Part shown: positions 1 to 11,578 of the stretch, in pieces
How positions within the stretch are numbered: position 1 is the stretch's first letter
How the letters are laid out: each line of letters opens with the position of its first letter
DNA from: Paragonimus westermani
Lineage: Eukaryota > Platyhelminthes > Trematoda > Plagiorchiida > Troglotrematidae
Length of the DNA stretch: 64,000 nt
Assembly: GCA_008508345.1 (NCBI GenBank)
Contig: QNGE01003241.1
Coordinates: 1 to 64,000 of the forward strand
Direction: 5' to 3'
Notes under the pieces: generated by a model
What the model was told of the DNA's origin: nothing
Databases searched by the model: none
What the model saw: only the letters and a program-made list of their open reading frames with translations
Translations under genes and position numbers: made by a program

Positions 1-800
1 ACTATCTCACCTAGAGTCTCCAATCACCGACTCTACAAGTCGCGAGAGTCCCAGCCCGGGAGACGAATTTGATCTACAGTGATCAACCCCTTGGTGAACG
101 ACTTCGTTTCTTTACGCCAATCCATTATCTGAGTTCTCTTCTGCTGCAGAGTTAAATGGGGAGGGGGAGGCTGGGCAGCGTTGTCTCTCCCCACTTAAAG
201 TGCTAAAGATCGACGTTACGTTGACATAAGTCACAACTCTGCCCGAGGTGTAATAGCAAATTGCTTTCAGGATGTTTGCGTACTTCTCGGGCACACTTTA
301 TCGGTAGACAGTCCCAGAGTGCAGCTGTGTTAACCGAACCAATGCCCCCTCTGATAACTAAAAAACTGTCGGCGTTGTGTATGAATGGCGGGGTTCAGGC
401 ATTTGGCAGTGTGAAGATGTGTCCAGTGCAGTTGCGGCTGGATATGTTTTTCGCACGTTTCGCCTAATCCGCGAGGGACAGTGACTACAAGTAGCTTCGA
501 CGCAATGGGAATCAGGCTAATCCCCCTGTGATTTGCACAAGAAGTGCGTGAACCCTTCCTGAAAATGAGGACGACATTAGCCAAACGTTTGAAGCAACTT
601 CACTTATTCACTATTTCTTGAACAGAATCATCAACTCTTTAGTTAAGACTGGAACTCCACCTACAAAAACTGCAGGAGGGAGTTCGTCTGGACCCCGGTG
701 CTTTGTGACGTTTCAGTGACTTGATCTCAAGTGAGACTTCCGTTTTTCTTTGAAGAATCTCTGTGGCCGCCGCCACCAGCCATCACTCCGGCTGAGTTGG
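1..800 (-). mobile_element. RTE-like LINE fragment D (decayed, runs off left edge)
   Basis: Remnant of the reverse transcriptase of an RTE-like non-LTR retrotransposon, read on the minus strand. In order from 800 down are EIKSLKRHKAPG (finger region), IFRKGSRTSC and NHRGISLIPIASKLL around 500-570, then PEKYANILKA, TSGRVVTY and a degraded GVRQGCP-like block between 290 and 115. The next 100 bases read IRLPGWDSRDL, which belongs to the extreme C-terminus of these proteins. The palm motif with the catalytic aspartates and the RWLGHV segment are therefore missing, which implies an internal deletion. Several frameshifts and stops separate the blocks, so this is a dead copy. The family call rests on remembered LINE motifs; the clade (RTE versus a neighbour) is an inference. 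Confidence 0.75.
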
Positions 801-839
801 TCGTTTGGACTTCTGTTAGCCTCATACTCTGCTGTTCGC

Positions 840-1700
840 TTGACAGGCTGTGTTAAGTCCAGTTCCGGGCGCCAGATATTCAGAAGTCTTTTCGTTGCGT
901 CCGTTTACATCGTCAGGTGATTGTAGTGGCGTCACTATTAAGAGCGCATTCTATGCTTAACAAGGTGAGTTACCAGGCTGGTTTGTATGAAACACACTTC
1001 GCACCTTCAAAGTGCAGAGTACTTCTTCAAGACTGGGACATTCTCACTCCTATCTTCTTTATTGCAGGTAATCCACTCGAGACTGTGCAGTTACACATAC
1101 TTGGGTAACACTATCTCGTCAGCCCGATTGCTGATGAGATGTCAGCAATGATAGCAAAGGCACGGGTTGTCTTTGCCACTCGGTGTCATCTGTGACCTAG
1201 AAAAGACTTCCGGTTTTTGCTAGAAGGAAGGATATATAATGCTTGTGTGTGTTCCATTTTGCTCTCTGGTTCGGAAACGTGGCCTGTTCGCAACGAAGAT
1301 ACCAATCGACCTGCCGTGTTTGACCACCGTTGTCTCCGCTAATTGACCCACGACCAGTTGGTCAACTGCTTCCGTTGAACAGCTTGCGATGGTTGGGCCA
1401 CGTACTCTTTGTGGAAGCTGAATGTTTATCGTACTGGGGATCAGCAACAGTTGGGTGAAACCGCATGGTAGTCAAGCAACAGAGTGGTCACGAAATATGA
1501 CGACTTTGACTGCTACATTGGGCAAAATAAGTAGGTGTCGCCTGCGTAGCTGGGTTCCTCTTGCTCACTCAAACCGCTGGTTAGCAACGTTATCCGAGAT
1601 GGTGGCGTACCATAGTCAATGGCGTACCTGTATCCACACCATTCTTAGTTCATCCGCTTGGTCCTCTTGTTAATTTTCAACCTTCTTATTAACGTTTTCT
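840..1700 (+). mobile_element. RTE-like LINE fragment C (thumb and C-terminus)
   Basis: C-terminal half of the same kind of LINE polyprotein on the plus strand. HFAPSKCRVLLQDWD lies near 985-1030, LLSGSETWPVRNED near 1255-1300, FDHRCLR near 1320, LNSLRWLGHVLF near 1375-1412, and SQWRTCIHTIL near 1615-1655. These blocks follow the order of the RT thumb, the LLYGSETWP segment, the RLRWLGHV segment and the terminal NRSQWR segment. They sit in different frames with stops between them, so the copy is dead. The position expected to hold YADD, near 905-925, no longer shows it. It starts about 40 bases from the head of fragment D, which points the other way. Confidence 0.8.
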
Positions 1701-2111
1701 TTCAGGATATTCCACTTCACTGTGGAGGTGGGCGGCAGCCCGAGCCACTGTACCTTCTGGTCACGCTCATGGCTGTGATGATGATGACTTCGATCTAGCT
1801 ACTCTCTCAGGTCAATACGTAGTTGTGATATATTATTTTGGCAGGGGTTATGAACACCCAAGTCGGCCAACTCTGAAATGTCGAATCTTACCAAGGTTGG
1901 AAGTTTGGACTGGCATTGCGTCTCCCGGATAATAGTGGGCGGCTGTCGTGACTGCACCAAACACATTGTTTTTATCTAGCACTTGTCCTTGACATTGTGC
2001 ATATCGTTGCTTCACCTGGCTTCATTTAGGATTGTCCTTCTTACTGGATCATGCGTTCGTACGTTGTGACGTTATTCTTACTTTCGCTAGGCAACGGCCC
2101 CACCAGTTGTT
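1701..2111. other. No recognisable feature
   Basis: Short spacer between two RTE-like fragments. I see no coding motif or RNA gene; it may be unrecognisable LINE tail. Confidence 0.4.
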
Positions 2112-2760
2112 ATGGCTGAATGTTTGGAAACGGTGACCTACAAACCTAGTTCAGCAATTATAGCCTCAAAGATCCCAACAGCTGCTAGGCCGGACCTTCA
2201 AGGCATTCTTGAAGCATGTACTATAGTATGCGGCACAATGAGTCCTGGGTTACACAAACCTTGGGCCTCCGAAAAACTCGTAAAGGTGCCGGTGGTCAGA
2301 CGAAACACTCCTCACGACAGTTCGCATAACGAGGTTAGAGGGGATGTTGAAAAGCTGCAGCATGGTCTGATCGCCAATCGTCAGGATCGGTTATCTGAGA
2401 AAGTTAATGAACTGGAAACCAATTTTATTTCGAGGACTACTGACATACTCTTTAACCTCGTTCGTACCACTTGTTCCGGGCATTCATTTATCGGTGAACC
2501 TATCAGCAGGATAGATGGTACACTTATCCATAATTAGTCCACAAGGGTAGATCACGGACCGAACATTTCTAGAGCAAATTTGGCTGACCTGCTGTTTTTA
2601 TCGTGCTGTCACCACAAGCTTGCCCCAGAGTATCCGGGTGGGCAGATTTGAAACGAACTACCAAAGCTGATGTGCGCGATTATCTTTTGTCCTGCAAACG
2701 TAATGCAGCTGGTTGTGCAATAGAGATGGGTCAAAGGTCGTCTACTAACAATCGTGGGGG
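2112..2760 (+). mobile_element. RTE-like LINE fragment E (linker before RT)
   Basis: Fragment of the region between the endonuclease and RT domains. RRNTPHDSSHNEVRGD (about 2300-2345) matches the RRR-IP-GSEH block, RIDGTLIHN (about 2510) matches the DGTLIH block, and KADVRDYLLSCKRN (about 2660-2700) matches the start of the RT fingers. An in-frame stop follows the DGTLIHN block and the frame changes after it. The same linker is found in fragment A at 10.5 kb and in fragment F, which supports a common family. No endonuclease domain is visible upstream. Confidence 0.65.
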
Positions 2761-3439
2761 CCGTTGCATTTTGACTACGCCCATTCTCACTGCGCGTACA
2801 AAAACTTATGATCAAGACATTGAACCGCCCGTGACCATGCCTCCATACTTCAGATAGATCTGTTACAAAGACGTGCTGAACAAACGTTTACAACCCACGT
2901 GATATTACATAACTAGACCTCCCTAGTCGGGCTAACTTGACATTAGTGATTACCATTCCTTATTCAACTAATGCCCCACTTCTGGCGAACCCACATAAAT
3001 GTCTTATCTAGCTTGATGATGAAGCACTGAAAACAAGCTTGTTCGCTACGCGTTTCTTCTCACATCTAAACGGGACATTCATATTTCTTTTTTATTCATG
3101 CATGCCTAATACTACGTCATTGGGCAAGGACAATAAAATGTTACGATGATCTGTTTCGTTCATTCCCGTTGGACCGGTGAACTTTCAGCCAGCCAGACAA
3201 TTACACGACGATATCTCAGTAAGAAAATTTGCGAGCTGTACACTTGTTCACTTCATGTGCTACATTTCGAAATCGCAGCTATGCAGAAAAATCCCAGTTC
3301 AGCTCATTCGAAGGTATGAAAATTTGGGGACCTGTTATTGGTGTATAATAGTAGACCTCGACCTGGTTTTAGTTTCCCAGTTTTGAGAGCATGTTTTGAA
3401 AATCGCTGCATTTCACGGCCGCTACATACGAACGGTCTA
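2761..3439. other. No recognisable feature
   Basis: Between RTE fragments E and F. Short open frames occur on both strands but none has a motif I know. Confidence 0.4.
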
Positions 3440-4690
3440 AACATAGTACACAATTCTTTTCAGCGGCAATTGGACACCGCAGATGATGACTCAGGTTGGC
3501 CAAAGCAGCATGTCTTTGCTACTCTTCCAAATACCCTACCACAAATATTACAGGCTGACAAGGTGGTGTCACTCAAGCGTATGAAATGGTCTGCAGATTC
3601 AAGTGGCCAGAACTTGAGGGTTGGAAAGCCCCAGTTTTGAGGCAGTACTTCATCCTCTGAAGGTTCGACTCACACTCTACACACAACAACCTGGTCATTT
3701 ACGTGACTCAGCATGGTCTGTATGTCTTCAGTAAAGGGGCTTTGCAAGGTACTGTGATCGTCATACCTCAGTTCGGCCAACTTAATGTCAGAAAGAAACT
3801 CAACACCTTACTCACTGAGTTTTTTAGGCACACCTTCCAAAATTTCAGCTGTAGCAAGATTGAACAGAAAAGGGATGATCGGACACCCTTGGTGATATAT
3901 GATAGCCACCCTGGACAGTTGCCTATGAAAGCTAACCCTGGACGACACGTGATCTTAACTGATTCAAGTATTCTTCTGGAACATTCTTGTGGAGTAGACA
4001 GTTTCAGAGGGCCATAAGAGCAACCGAGTCGAAGGCAGCCTTTAGTTTTATACGGATCACGACCGTCAACTATCTAAGAAGGGACCGATGTCCCAAAACT
4101 CGTGCAAAGCAAAATCTGGTCAGTGCACTCTCGACCGGGTCGGATTTGTACTTGTCCTTCACGCATGACCTTCCCTGGGCTTGGCCAACTAACGTAGTAT
4201 GAAACCAGTGAGTTGCACAACATAAACTAGACTGATTTCCCTAGGGTCGCACATAAATATCAACCTCTCTTCACAATCCTAAAAAGAGTAGGGCAGAAGA
4301 TACTTGATCCGGGAGATTTTTTACACGTCAAGTATGTAAGTTCCATGGCCAGTTTGTTCTCCAACAGGTGACCAATTGGAAAGCAGTGACTGACGATTCG
4401 GAGTGTCGTCTATTGGACCCACTTCAGACCAGCTGAACTGTTCATTTAAGTTTTCAACTCGTCTGTCAACGGCGCAGGACTGTTTGAGTATAGAAAGACC
4501 AACCTTTTCGTGTACCGTCCCGTTCACACCGATTCGACAGCTCACAGAACTAAGCATCGAGGCAAGTAGCATTCTACTACTCCTGAATAACAGGACGCGT
4601 TCCACCTTTCGATTTTTCCATCGAACGATGCTTATGGTCTTTGCACAAGGCTTGATCGGCTTGCGCTGAAGTTCTCAACGGTCGTTATTG
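3440..4690 (-). mobile_element. RTE-like LINE fragment F (linker to RT thumb)
   Basis: Minus-strand LINE remnant read from 4690 down. The linker shows RSSRMLL and VENLNEQFSWS (about 4590-4430). IRPGRECTDQILL (about 4150-4105), KAAFDSV (about 4035) and GCPIIPFLFNLATAEILE (about 3890-3835) follow the order of the GFRPGRGCTDQ, D-AFDSVDR and GCP-SPFLFN motifs of RT. YDDH replaces the catalytic YADD in the next block, and VLPQNW (about 3640) matches the LLQDW thumb motif. Blocks alternate between frames. It is a long but inactive copy, in opposite orientation to fragments C and E. Confidence 0.7.
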
Positions 4691-5384
4691 TATCCATAGC
4701 CAGGTAGAATCAAGTGACGCTTGTTCGTAAGAGCGATCAACCTGACAGAAGCTTTTCACAACTACACAGCTTCATCGAAAAACACTTAACCGGAACGAAC
4801 TTTAACAGTTACTGTTATTGGTTGCAAATGTTCGTTCGGTTCTGTCATTTGACTCGAACTGGGTAATTTGTTCACCATTGTCTCCTGCTAAACGTTCTTT
4901 CCAGCCTATTCATTCGAATGCTAGTTAATTATTTTACGTTGACGAGTGTATGAACCGCGACCAAATGACAACTAAATGGACACAGCAACATGGTTCTAGT
5001 GGAGGTGGTTGCTCCAAAGTACACGACACTTTAATAATGGAATGACGCTATCGGTAATTGACTGTTATGTTCGGTTTGTGTCCAATACTGAAATGCATAG
5101 CGAAATGTCTGCATGTGACAAAGAGCTTCTTCCTTTTCTGAAATGTGCCACTGGAAATATGGGGACCGCGACTTGCAGCAGTCTTCCACCACCGTCAGTA
5201 AGTTGTACCAAGACATCAAACACTATCCACCTGCTCCCTATTCGGAGTGAGAGGCAGCCAAGTTGAGCATTTAGCTCTTCGGTTAGTGCGGTGGTGTCAG
5301 GGTGTTTAGTGTGCTTCAGAAGGGGGGATATTGTGGAACGCATTATCGGTAGCTTCCGAACAGCTACCCTATCGAACACGAACA
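4691..5384. other. No recognised gene
   Basis: Holds an open frame of about 106 codons on the minus strand (5385-5065) with no motif I can name. It adjoins the dead hammerhead element on its right and could be part of that element's body. Confidence 0.35.
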
Positions 5385-5399
5385 TATATCACGAACGAT

Positions 5400-5620
5400 G
5401 GTGATTGAGCGTTCACATATGATGATTTAGTGGTACCTAGAGTGAAGTCAGTGGCGCAGTAGTTGCTTTATGGATGCGTGACTGGAGTTCTAGCTCTGAC
5501 CGTGGCAAGGATATGCACTACTCACGAGCTCTAACAAAAGCGAATCTCGAGTGTGGTGCTTCCATTCGAAAGGGGTTGATGGGAAGGCAACAGCTGCGGT
5601 CAATTGTGGATAATGTTCAA
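5400..5620 (+). mobile_element. Hammerhead-element copy 1 (decayed)
   Basis: Diverged copy of the short element seen at 16.5, 40.1 and 52.2 kb. Shared landmarks are GCGTTCACATATGATGA near 5410, TAGCTCTGACCGTGGCAAGG near 5491-5510 and the ribozyme region just after. Only the sense half can be followed; the outer inverted arms are not evident. Confidence 0.6.
5515..5559 (+). ncRNA. Hammerhead ribozyme, inactivated copy 1
   Basis: Same layout as the intact copies. Stem I is GCACTA (5515-5520) with TGGTGC (5554-5559), six pairs including one G-U. Stem II is 5528-5541 with one mismatch. Stem III is the short self-complementary CTCGAG (5546-5551). Three core positions are changed: CTGA has become CTCA, CGAAA has become CGAAT, and the nucleotide at the cleavage site is G instead of C. 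Any of these should abolish activity. Confidence 0.7.
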
Positions 5621-8088
5621 CTTATTCACGGATATGATAAATACACAGGGATGTTCTGATTTACATTGACAGACTAGTCTGACGGTGCATAGGTGACTGT
5701 TTATTGAGGTGAGGACATGTAAACATTGCAATGCTTTGGATCTAAGCAAGAATCCCACTGTGGCTTGACCACTAGATTTGGGTTGGCCGTCAGCAGGTAT
5801 CCTGAAGGAGAAACGCTCGAGTCGACAGTTATCGAGAGGTAAGCTCAAGTCGAAAGCGGTGCTGAAATCGCATATTTGTTTCCGCATGTTACAGACCAAG
5901 ATCCAGACATTAACTAACTAATTTTGATGAAATTGGGAGGACTGTTGATGTGGGGCTTTTTCACGTCTGTTGTTGTGATAAATTGTAGCTACTTCTATGT
6001 TCAATTGCAGCTTCAAAAGTTCCTGTAGGCTAAAACACTTCATTGTCCAAAAGTGGTTTGCCGAATGAGCTCCCTATGCCATATTACTCGCCCCTAATTG
6101 AAACGATCCCTCGTAATGAAATAGTCGTGCAGATTAAAATATAACACCTCTTCCATAATTTTAAGTGCATATACCTGTTGATGTTTACCGGTTTCGGCAT
6201 TCGTGAATTACTTCAAGTACTGGTACCATTCAAGCCTCGGAAAGTATGAAGCGAGGGAGGAGAAGGGGGACCACCTGAAAAGCATCCGCCTCCTTGTTGA
6301 AGCCAAGTGTATAAGTGTCATAAACTGACTTGTCAAAGACCAAGTGCTGGTGAAATTTACTGATCTCGGTTCATCGGATATGGTACATCATACACCATGC
6401 TTAAGTTACCCATATTTCTTTTGCGGGGGGAAATTATCCGAGCAAGCAAAACGAGACAAGTATCTTTTTCGAGATTGATGGTGAAAGTTACGTTGATGAC
6501 CTTTGTCTGAATTTTTTAACACGTCCGTATGCTTTCTCTGTCAAGAGAATGTGGCAGAACTTGAAGGAAGTGATAGAAAGCCATAAACGTTTACGAGCAT
6601 TCCCCAGAAGTATATCGTGTCATTTGAATTTGTGATCAAGAGTTAATAGTTCTGGACAAATTACGAAACTGTTCAATGAAGAGCTACCCTTCAACAAAGA
6701 CTATTTCGGATATCTTGTGGGAATCTAATATATTGTTCCTCTTAGTCTCCTACACTCGGTACTTTCAAGTTATAGTTATTCTTCATGCACATACATTATA
6801 TCGAAACAAGATTGAATTTCCTGGCAGCGAGCGCACTCACACGTTGTTTTCTTTGCAGGTTATTCACTATCAATGTAAACTCGATTATAAAGGATGGTTC
6901 AGCCGGCGGCAACATCGTGATACTTGTTCCTCAGGCTGTTGGCCTGATCTCAGTTGCTATTATCTGTCCGATTAACCACAATGTCCACTATTCGTCAAAA
7001 ATGAGCACCTTTCATTGGATTGGGCTGACTGCATGTACTGAGGTTTCTCACTTGTGCCCCTTCGGGCAACCATATCAGTCACCCTTCTTATTGTTAATCA
7101 AGATAAGTTACGATGGGGTTGAATACTGAATTTCAGGCTGATTCACAGGCAATCACGTTTTACGACCAACGGACTGAATTATGGCTTCCGTGGTTTTCGC
7201 ACACTTCGGGTGGAAAACCAAAGACTGCTACTGTTATTCATCGACCAAATGGCTCAATCCGTTCGACAATGACTCGATATTGGGTTCCTTCAAGGTCAAG
7301 ATTTCGAGCAATATTATTTTCAATTCCATTCCCATCGATCAGTGTACGCGCACGGACGGTCATACGTGTGTGCTATCAAACTGTCTGAATTCCTTTTGGC
7401 TACTGTTGCATTTTGTTAGTAGTATCACTCTGGGTGATAACACCGGTTAATTGATCTGAAAGCCGTGGTCATTGTCATGTAACTTTGCTCAACTCTCTTG
7501 CGTTTTTTTCTGCTAATTTCCATTCTTGTCGCCTGTTTCTAATCAAGATTTTGTACGGCCCTATTGAAGTATGTCTTAAGCTGCTTTGTTTAATGTAATT
7601 TGCAGTTTGAATAATTTATATTCGCATCTGCCTTTAGCGTAGAATTTTGTGGAATCCTACGTAACAACAACTAGCGCAACGACGTGTTATTTGTTTATTT
7701 CACTGGAGGCATACATTCGATAATTCCTGCATTCTGTGACAAGTAGGGCTTCAATGCATGCTGGATTACATTTTGTTTTGTCTGGATGTAGGATTTAGCG
7801 TGTTTCGGATGAGATGGGAAATCTTTCTGGAGTTCCTGATGGCAGCTGCTTGTTCCGTCCCGGTAACGCGACCATTCCGAGTTGTTTCTAGATTTCAAGC
7901 GAATGGCTTGCTAGCCGAAGTACATTCACTACCAATGGTTGACGTTTGAGCGTCCAATAGTAACACGCTTATCCGAAAGATGCCAAATATGTCTCCCTGT
8001 TTTCCCAAGAGTGAGATCCTAGACTAGAGATAAAAGCGCCCTGTTTATGGAAATGTAGGACTGTCCACGCATTACTGCAGTTTTTTAT
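5621..8088. other. No recognised gene; short open frames
   Basis: Open frames of 90-115 codons overlap at 6676-7450 on the plus strand. One (7181-7450) is preceded by a pyrimidine-AG at 7126-7136 and has several cysteines, so a host exon is conceivable. I recognise no domain and can build no splice chain. The rest is featureless to me. Confidence 0.3.
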
Positions 8089-9255
8089 TTGGCGACAGAA
8101 GTCGACAACACCAGTTTGTACAATGTATCCGTTAACATTTCGTTGCACATTTACAAGCTGAAACCGACTAAGGACTTTGTTTTTGTCCACACAGTAATGG
8201 ACAGCTTTGGGCTCTCTCGTTCACTGTTGGTCCGAAGCATTCGCACAAAACATACGGCCACAATGAACGTCCTGTTTTTGTTCACCAATGTGCTTCAAAA
8301 AGAGTCGATGAGCATAATCGGGAAACTGACTGAGAAGAAACAACTACATCTGAGAAACTCACTCAATGAGTTGAAGCTGTGGTTGTTGCTTTGCGCTCGA
8401 AACGTAACTTTCTACTCCTTAGCAGAGAAATTGATGGCGTCACCATCCGCAGCCCATTGGGACCTGTTATGACTGACATTGTTGTCTCATGTCTGGAGCG
8501 GCAGTCGCAGTCTCGGATTTCAAGTATAATATTCTGTCGTTGTTTTGTGGATAATATGTTGGTAACAAGAGAAAACGAGGACGGAGCCTTGAAGTTTGCG
8601 TTACAATCTAATCGGCTACACTCGAACGTTAGATTTAATTCTGAAGCTGAGCGAAACGAATGTTCTGAGTTGCTTGCTTTGAACCGTTCTCGCCACACCA
8701 ATAACGAGTCAGTTTACCGCTCGAATACTTTGTCGGTCAATATCTGTATTTCAACAGTTTTGGTTCGATATAGAGTGAGTGTTGTACGAACATTGTTTCA
8801 CGGATCATGTGAACTATGCGCTCCAGATGAGCTGAATTTGGAGTACAATTTGTTAAACAACTTCTACTATGACGTTTAATCTGATAGTTCTATCAAGAAG
8901 TTCTCGAAACCTCATGTTTCACGTGAGATACCATTCGATGAATCTGAGAGGAAAACTTTTCTCTCCGTCAAAGGTGAAAACAGGCAGATGGATTAGTTGT
9001 GTATTACACCGCAACTATTATTCACCTGTACCTGAAGTCATCTACACCACAACTCAGACTCCAGCGCCTCTAGTCACAGACGCATCCCACTGAATGTCAA
9101 ACCAAATTGTGCTCGGCTACCCACATCAGTAATATGACGGAGTGATTATTATCATTGAGTGGCCGATCATATTCCGAAGTGAGTTGGACGCCTACAAGAT
9201 AAAAGTGTCACTTCGATTGCACAATCAACACGAAAGCGACACTTTGTTACTCATT
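8089..9255 (+). mobile_element. Penelope-like retroelement, RT and GIY-YIG remnant
   Basis: Decayed Penelope-like element. The first frame (to about 8412) holds LFLFTNVLQKESMSII, matching the LDVTSLFTNVP block, and LLLCARNV. After a frameshift near 8410 the second frame holds REIDGVTIRSPLGPVMTDI, matching YRQIDGVAMGSPLGPVLADI, then CFVDNMLV in place of the catalytic YVDD, then RTLFHGSCELCAPDELN, matching the K-LFHRA--ICSP--L block. After about 8880 the frame shifts again. At 9129-9250 a stop-ridden frame reads VADHIPK and KSVTSIAQS, which fits the C-terminal half of the GIY-YIG endonuclease (SEHIPK... SAIAQH). The altered D of VDD and the shifts mean it is dead. RT identity is secure; the endonuclease match is weaker. 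Confidence 0.8.
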
Positions 9256-10516
9256 AATTTCAAACAGATAAGTGATTATTTTATATCATAAACTTAAGTA
9301 GGGTATATAAGAACTGTTTCTTAGAAGACCTGGCTATTGTCAGTGTCATCGTTGAAGGTTGTGCAGTGAAGATTTATCAGTATTAGTTATTGTAATCTCT
9401 TTGAGAATCATTCCTCAGTATCGTAACACCAGTTAACTCATCCGGAATTGATCGACATGCCCATGCACCTAGATTCAGTACTCAACAATGTTGACGTAGA
9501 TATCTTAATACGTTGCGATTCATTCTTTGTTACTCAAACTGAATCGGAGTGCAACGGTTCACCGCCCTCATTGGGTTGCCGAATGGTGTACATAAGTTCA
9601 ACAATTGGCATAATTTGGATTAGAAAAGTGCGACAAGAATGAAACTTAACTAAAAAGGACGAGCAGTAGTGTGATCAGTAAAAAGAGCGCGTGGCAACAG
9701 TGATTAACGGGACAACTTGACTGACCAACCATCGAAAACCTGTAATGTGAGGCCAACTTAAATATTGACATCACTCACTGTTTTCCCCTAACCAAACGAA
9801 AAAATCAGTCTTTATCGGTTTACGTAAGCCGGTTTTTATTGTTGCCGCGGTGGTTACTCATTACCACGAAGACCTGTAAACATTGCGTATTGATACGTTT
9901 TGTTTTGACTAGCTCTGTGACTGAGCACGAGCTCAACTTCCAATAAGTCGATCGTAAGGCGAATCTGTGGTAGAATGCTCGAGCTAAAAAACACATTACC
10001 GGTGTGTTTACTCATCCTGATTATTGTGTGTTCTCTCATAGTATCCTAGCTGGCAAGCTGCGACTCCTTGCTTAATTTCTTAAAACTAATGACGTGGCTG
10101 TTATGGATGATAATACAACGTGTGTATGGGGAGAACAAAAATCAGTCTCTCTGAGACAATGAACACTATGAGAAGGATTACTACTTTGCGCTCATTCAGA
10201 AAGCAGGCGTTATCAGGGAAGTGCTTCCGAAAACCGTGCTGTGGCAGTCGTGTAAACCCGATCCTTATGAGAAGCGAAATGGTACTAAGAAGCGCTGTAT
10301 GTCCTAGATAAATAGCCATGCTTAACGATTAGACCTAAAATTGTACTGTTTACCCGTAGGCCCGCTTGCAGTCACAGTCGCATTTTGCGTTTGCTAACGG
10401 ACTAACAGTGATTGGAAAGGGTCAAAAGGGTTGGCTGTTTTAGCTTGATCGTTAGTGCTAACAACTTGACCTCTCTGCTAATTGATGGTGGCCAGTGGCA
10501 ACTAACATACTGAAAC
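9256..10516. other. No recognised gene; probable Penelope tail on the left
   Basis: The first 200 bases may be 3' tail of the Penelope-like copy. Nothing beyond has a motif I recognise. Confidence 0.35.
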
Positions 10517-11578
10517 TTGCAAGATCACTTTCCCTGGCCTCATTGGGGTTCGTGGGTTGAACAAATATTGGATCCCATAGAAATCTCCGGAGACATTCCT
10601 TCTGGCAGTTCACATAACAAGTTCAGCAGAGATATTTGTAAGAAACTGAAACTTAGTCTGAAAGCTGGCCGTGAGACTGGGTTAATGGAGAAAGCTGAGA
10701 AAATGAAAACCGCTTTCGCTTCCAAGAACATCAGCAGATTCTTCATGCTTATCCGTATCACCGGTCCCATGCTGTCAGTAAAGTTATCGACGAGACAGAT
10801 GGCACATTCAACTATAGTAAGTCCAAAAGATTAGAGCGTTGGGCGGAACAATTCGAGAGTCAATTTAGCTGGTCTCCTGCTTACACTGTGTTTCCACCAC
10901 AAACTTGCAACATAGTGTCCTGGTCGGTAGATTTAGATCAGTCCACGAAAGCTGAGACCTGTGATTGCATTTCGGCTGTCGGGTGTGATAGGGCTGACGG
11001 TCCGGATAATCTCGTGCCTGCACTTTTCGACGAAGGTTGAGGGGAGCTAGTGGAGGCTTGGTTCATTTGCTTTGGCTTGTATGGACTACGAATAACATTC
11101 CTCCGTGTCGGTGTCATTTGATAATAGTCGCCATATTCGCGAGAGGAGTTTGGGGCTGTTGCGAAAACCATGGAGGAATTAGATTGAACGGAGTCATTAC
11201 TAGGGTTCTGGCACCCACCATACTTCATCGACTCACTACAGCTCGGGAGACAAATATTATGGAAGAGCAGGCAGTGTTTCACGCTGGTCGAGGATGCACT
11301 GACCGAAGTTTTGCTGTTCACCAAAATTTGGTGCAATATCGTTTGTATCGCCGGCCAGCAGTTGCGGTATTTATCGATTGTAATGGTGCGTTTGATTCGG
11401 TGGATAGATCTACACTTTCGGTGTCGCTTAAACGGAGGGATGTGTCGATCAAATATGTAAGCATACTATCGGCGGTCTATTCCCATATTTCAGCTCAAGT
11501 TAGTGTGTGTGGTGAATTGTTTGACAGTTTCAGCGCCATGAGTGGCGTACATCCAGGCTGTCCATTTTCATCATTTTT
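10517..11578 (+). mobile_element. RTE-like LINE fragment A
   Basis: Linker plus N-terminal half of the RT. IPSGSSHNKFSRD (about 10590-10630), MKTAFASKNISRFFMLIR (about 10702-10755), a frameshift to DETDGTFNYSKSKRLERW and FESQFSWSP (about 10785-10880), another shift to ENHGGIRLNGVITRVL, then EEQAVFHAGRGCTDRSF, FIDCNGAFDSVDR and VHPGCPFSSFLF (about 11545-11578). These follow the family order up to the GVRQGCPISPFLFN motif, where the copy stops abruptly. No YADD or C-terminus is present. From 10833 to 11577 it is about 99% identical, by eye, to the inverted copy at 31366-30617, and it shares that copy's disabling shifts. Confidence 0.8.

Noticed and set aside
1131..1160. CTGATGAG as a further hammerhead core
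   Set aside because: No CGAAA or matching stems follow, and the bases encode the ADEMSA-like block of the RTE thumb.
1..1700. Twin-priming inversion of a single RTE element (fragments D and C head to head)
   Set aside because: Fragment D also contains the extreme C-terminus of the protein, which a 5' inversion of one element would not include; two independent copies fit better.
6676..7450. Overlapping plus-strand frames as exons of a host gene
   Set aside because: Pyrimidine-AG sites exist near 6858 and 7136, but no chain of exons with consistent phase or known domain could be built.
10938..11336. 132-codon minus-strand open frame, repeated almost exactly at 30863-31261 on the plus strand
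   Set aside because: It is antisense to the RTE reverse transcriptase in both copies; conservation of the frame follows from the DNA identity of the two copies.
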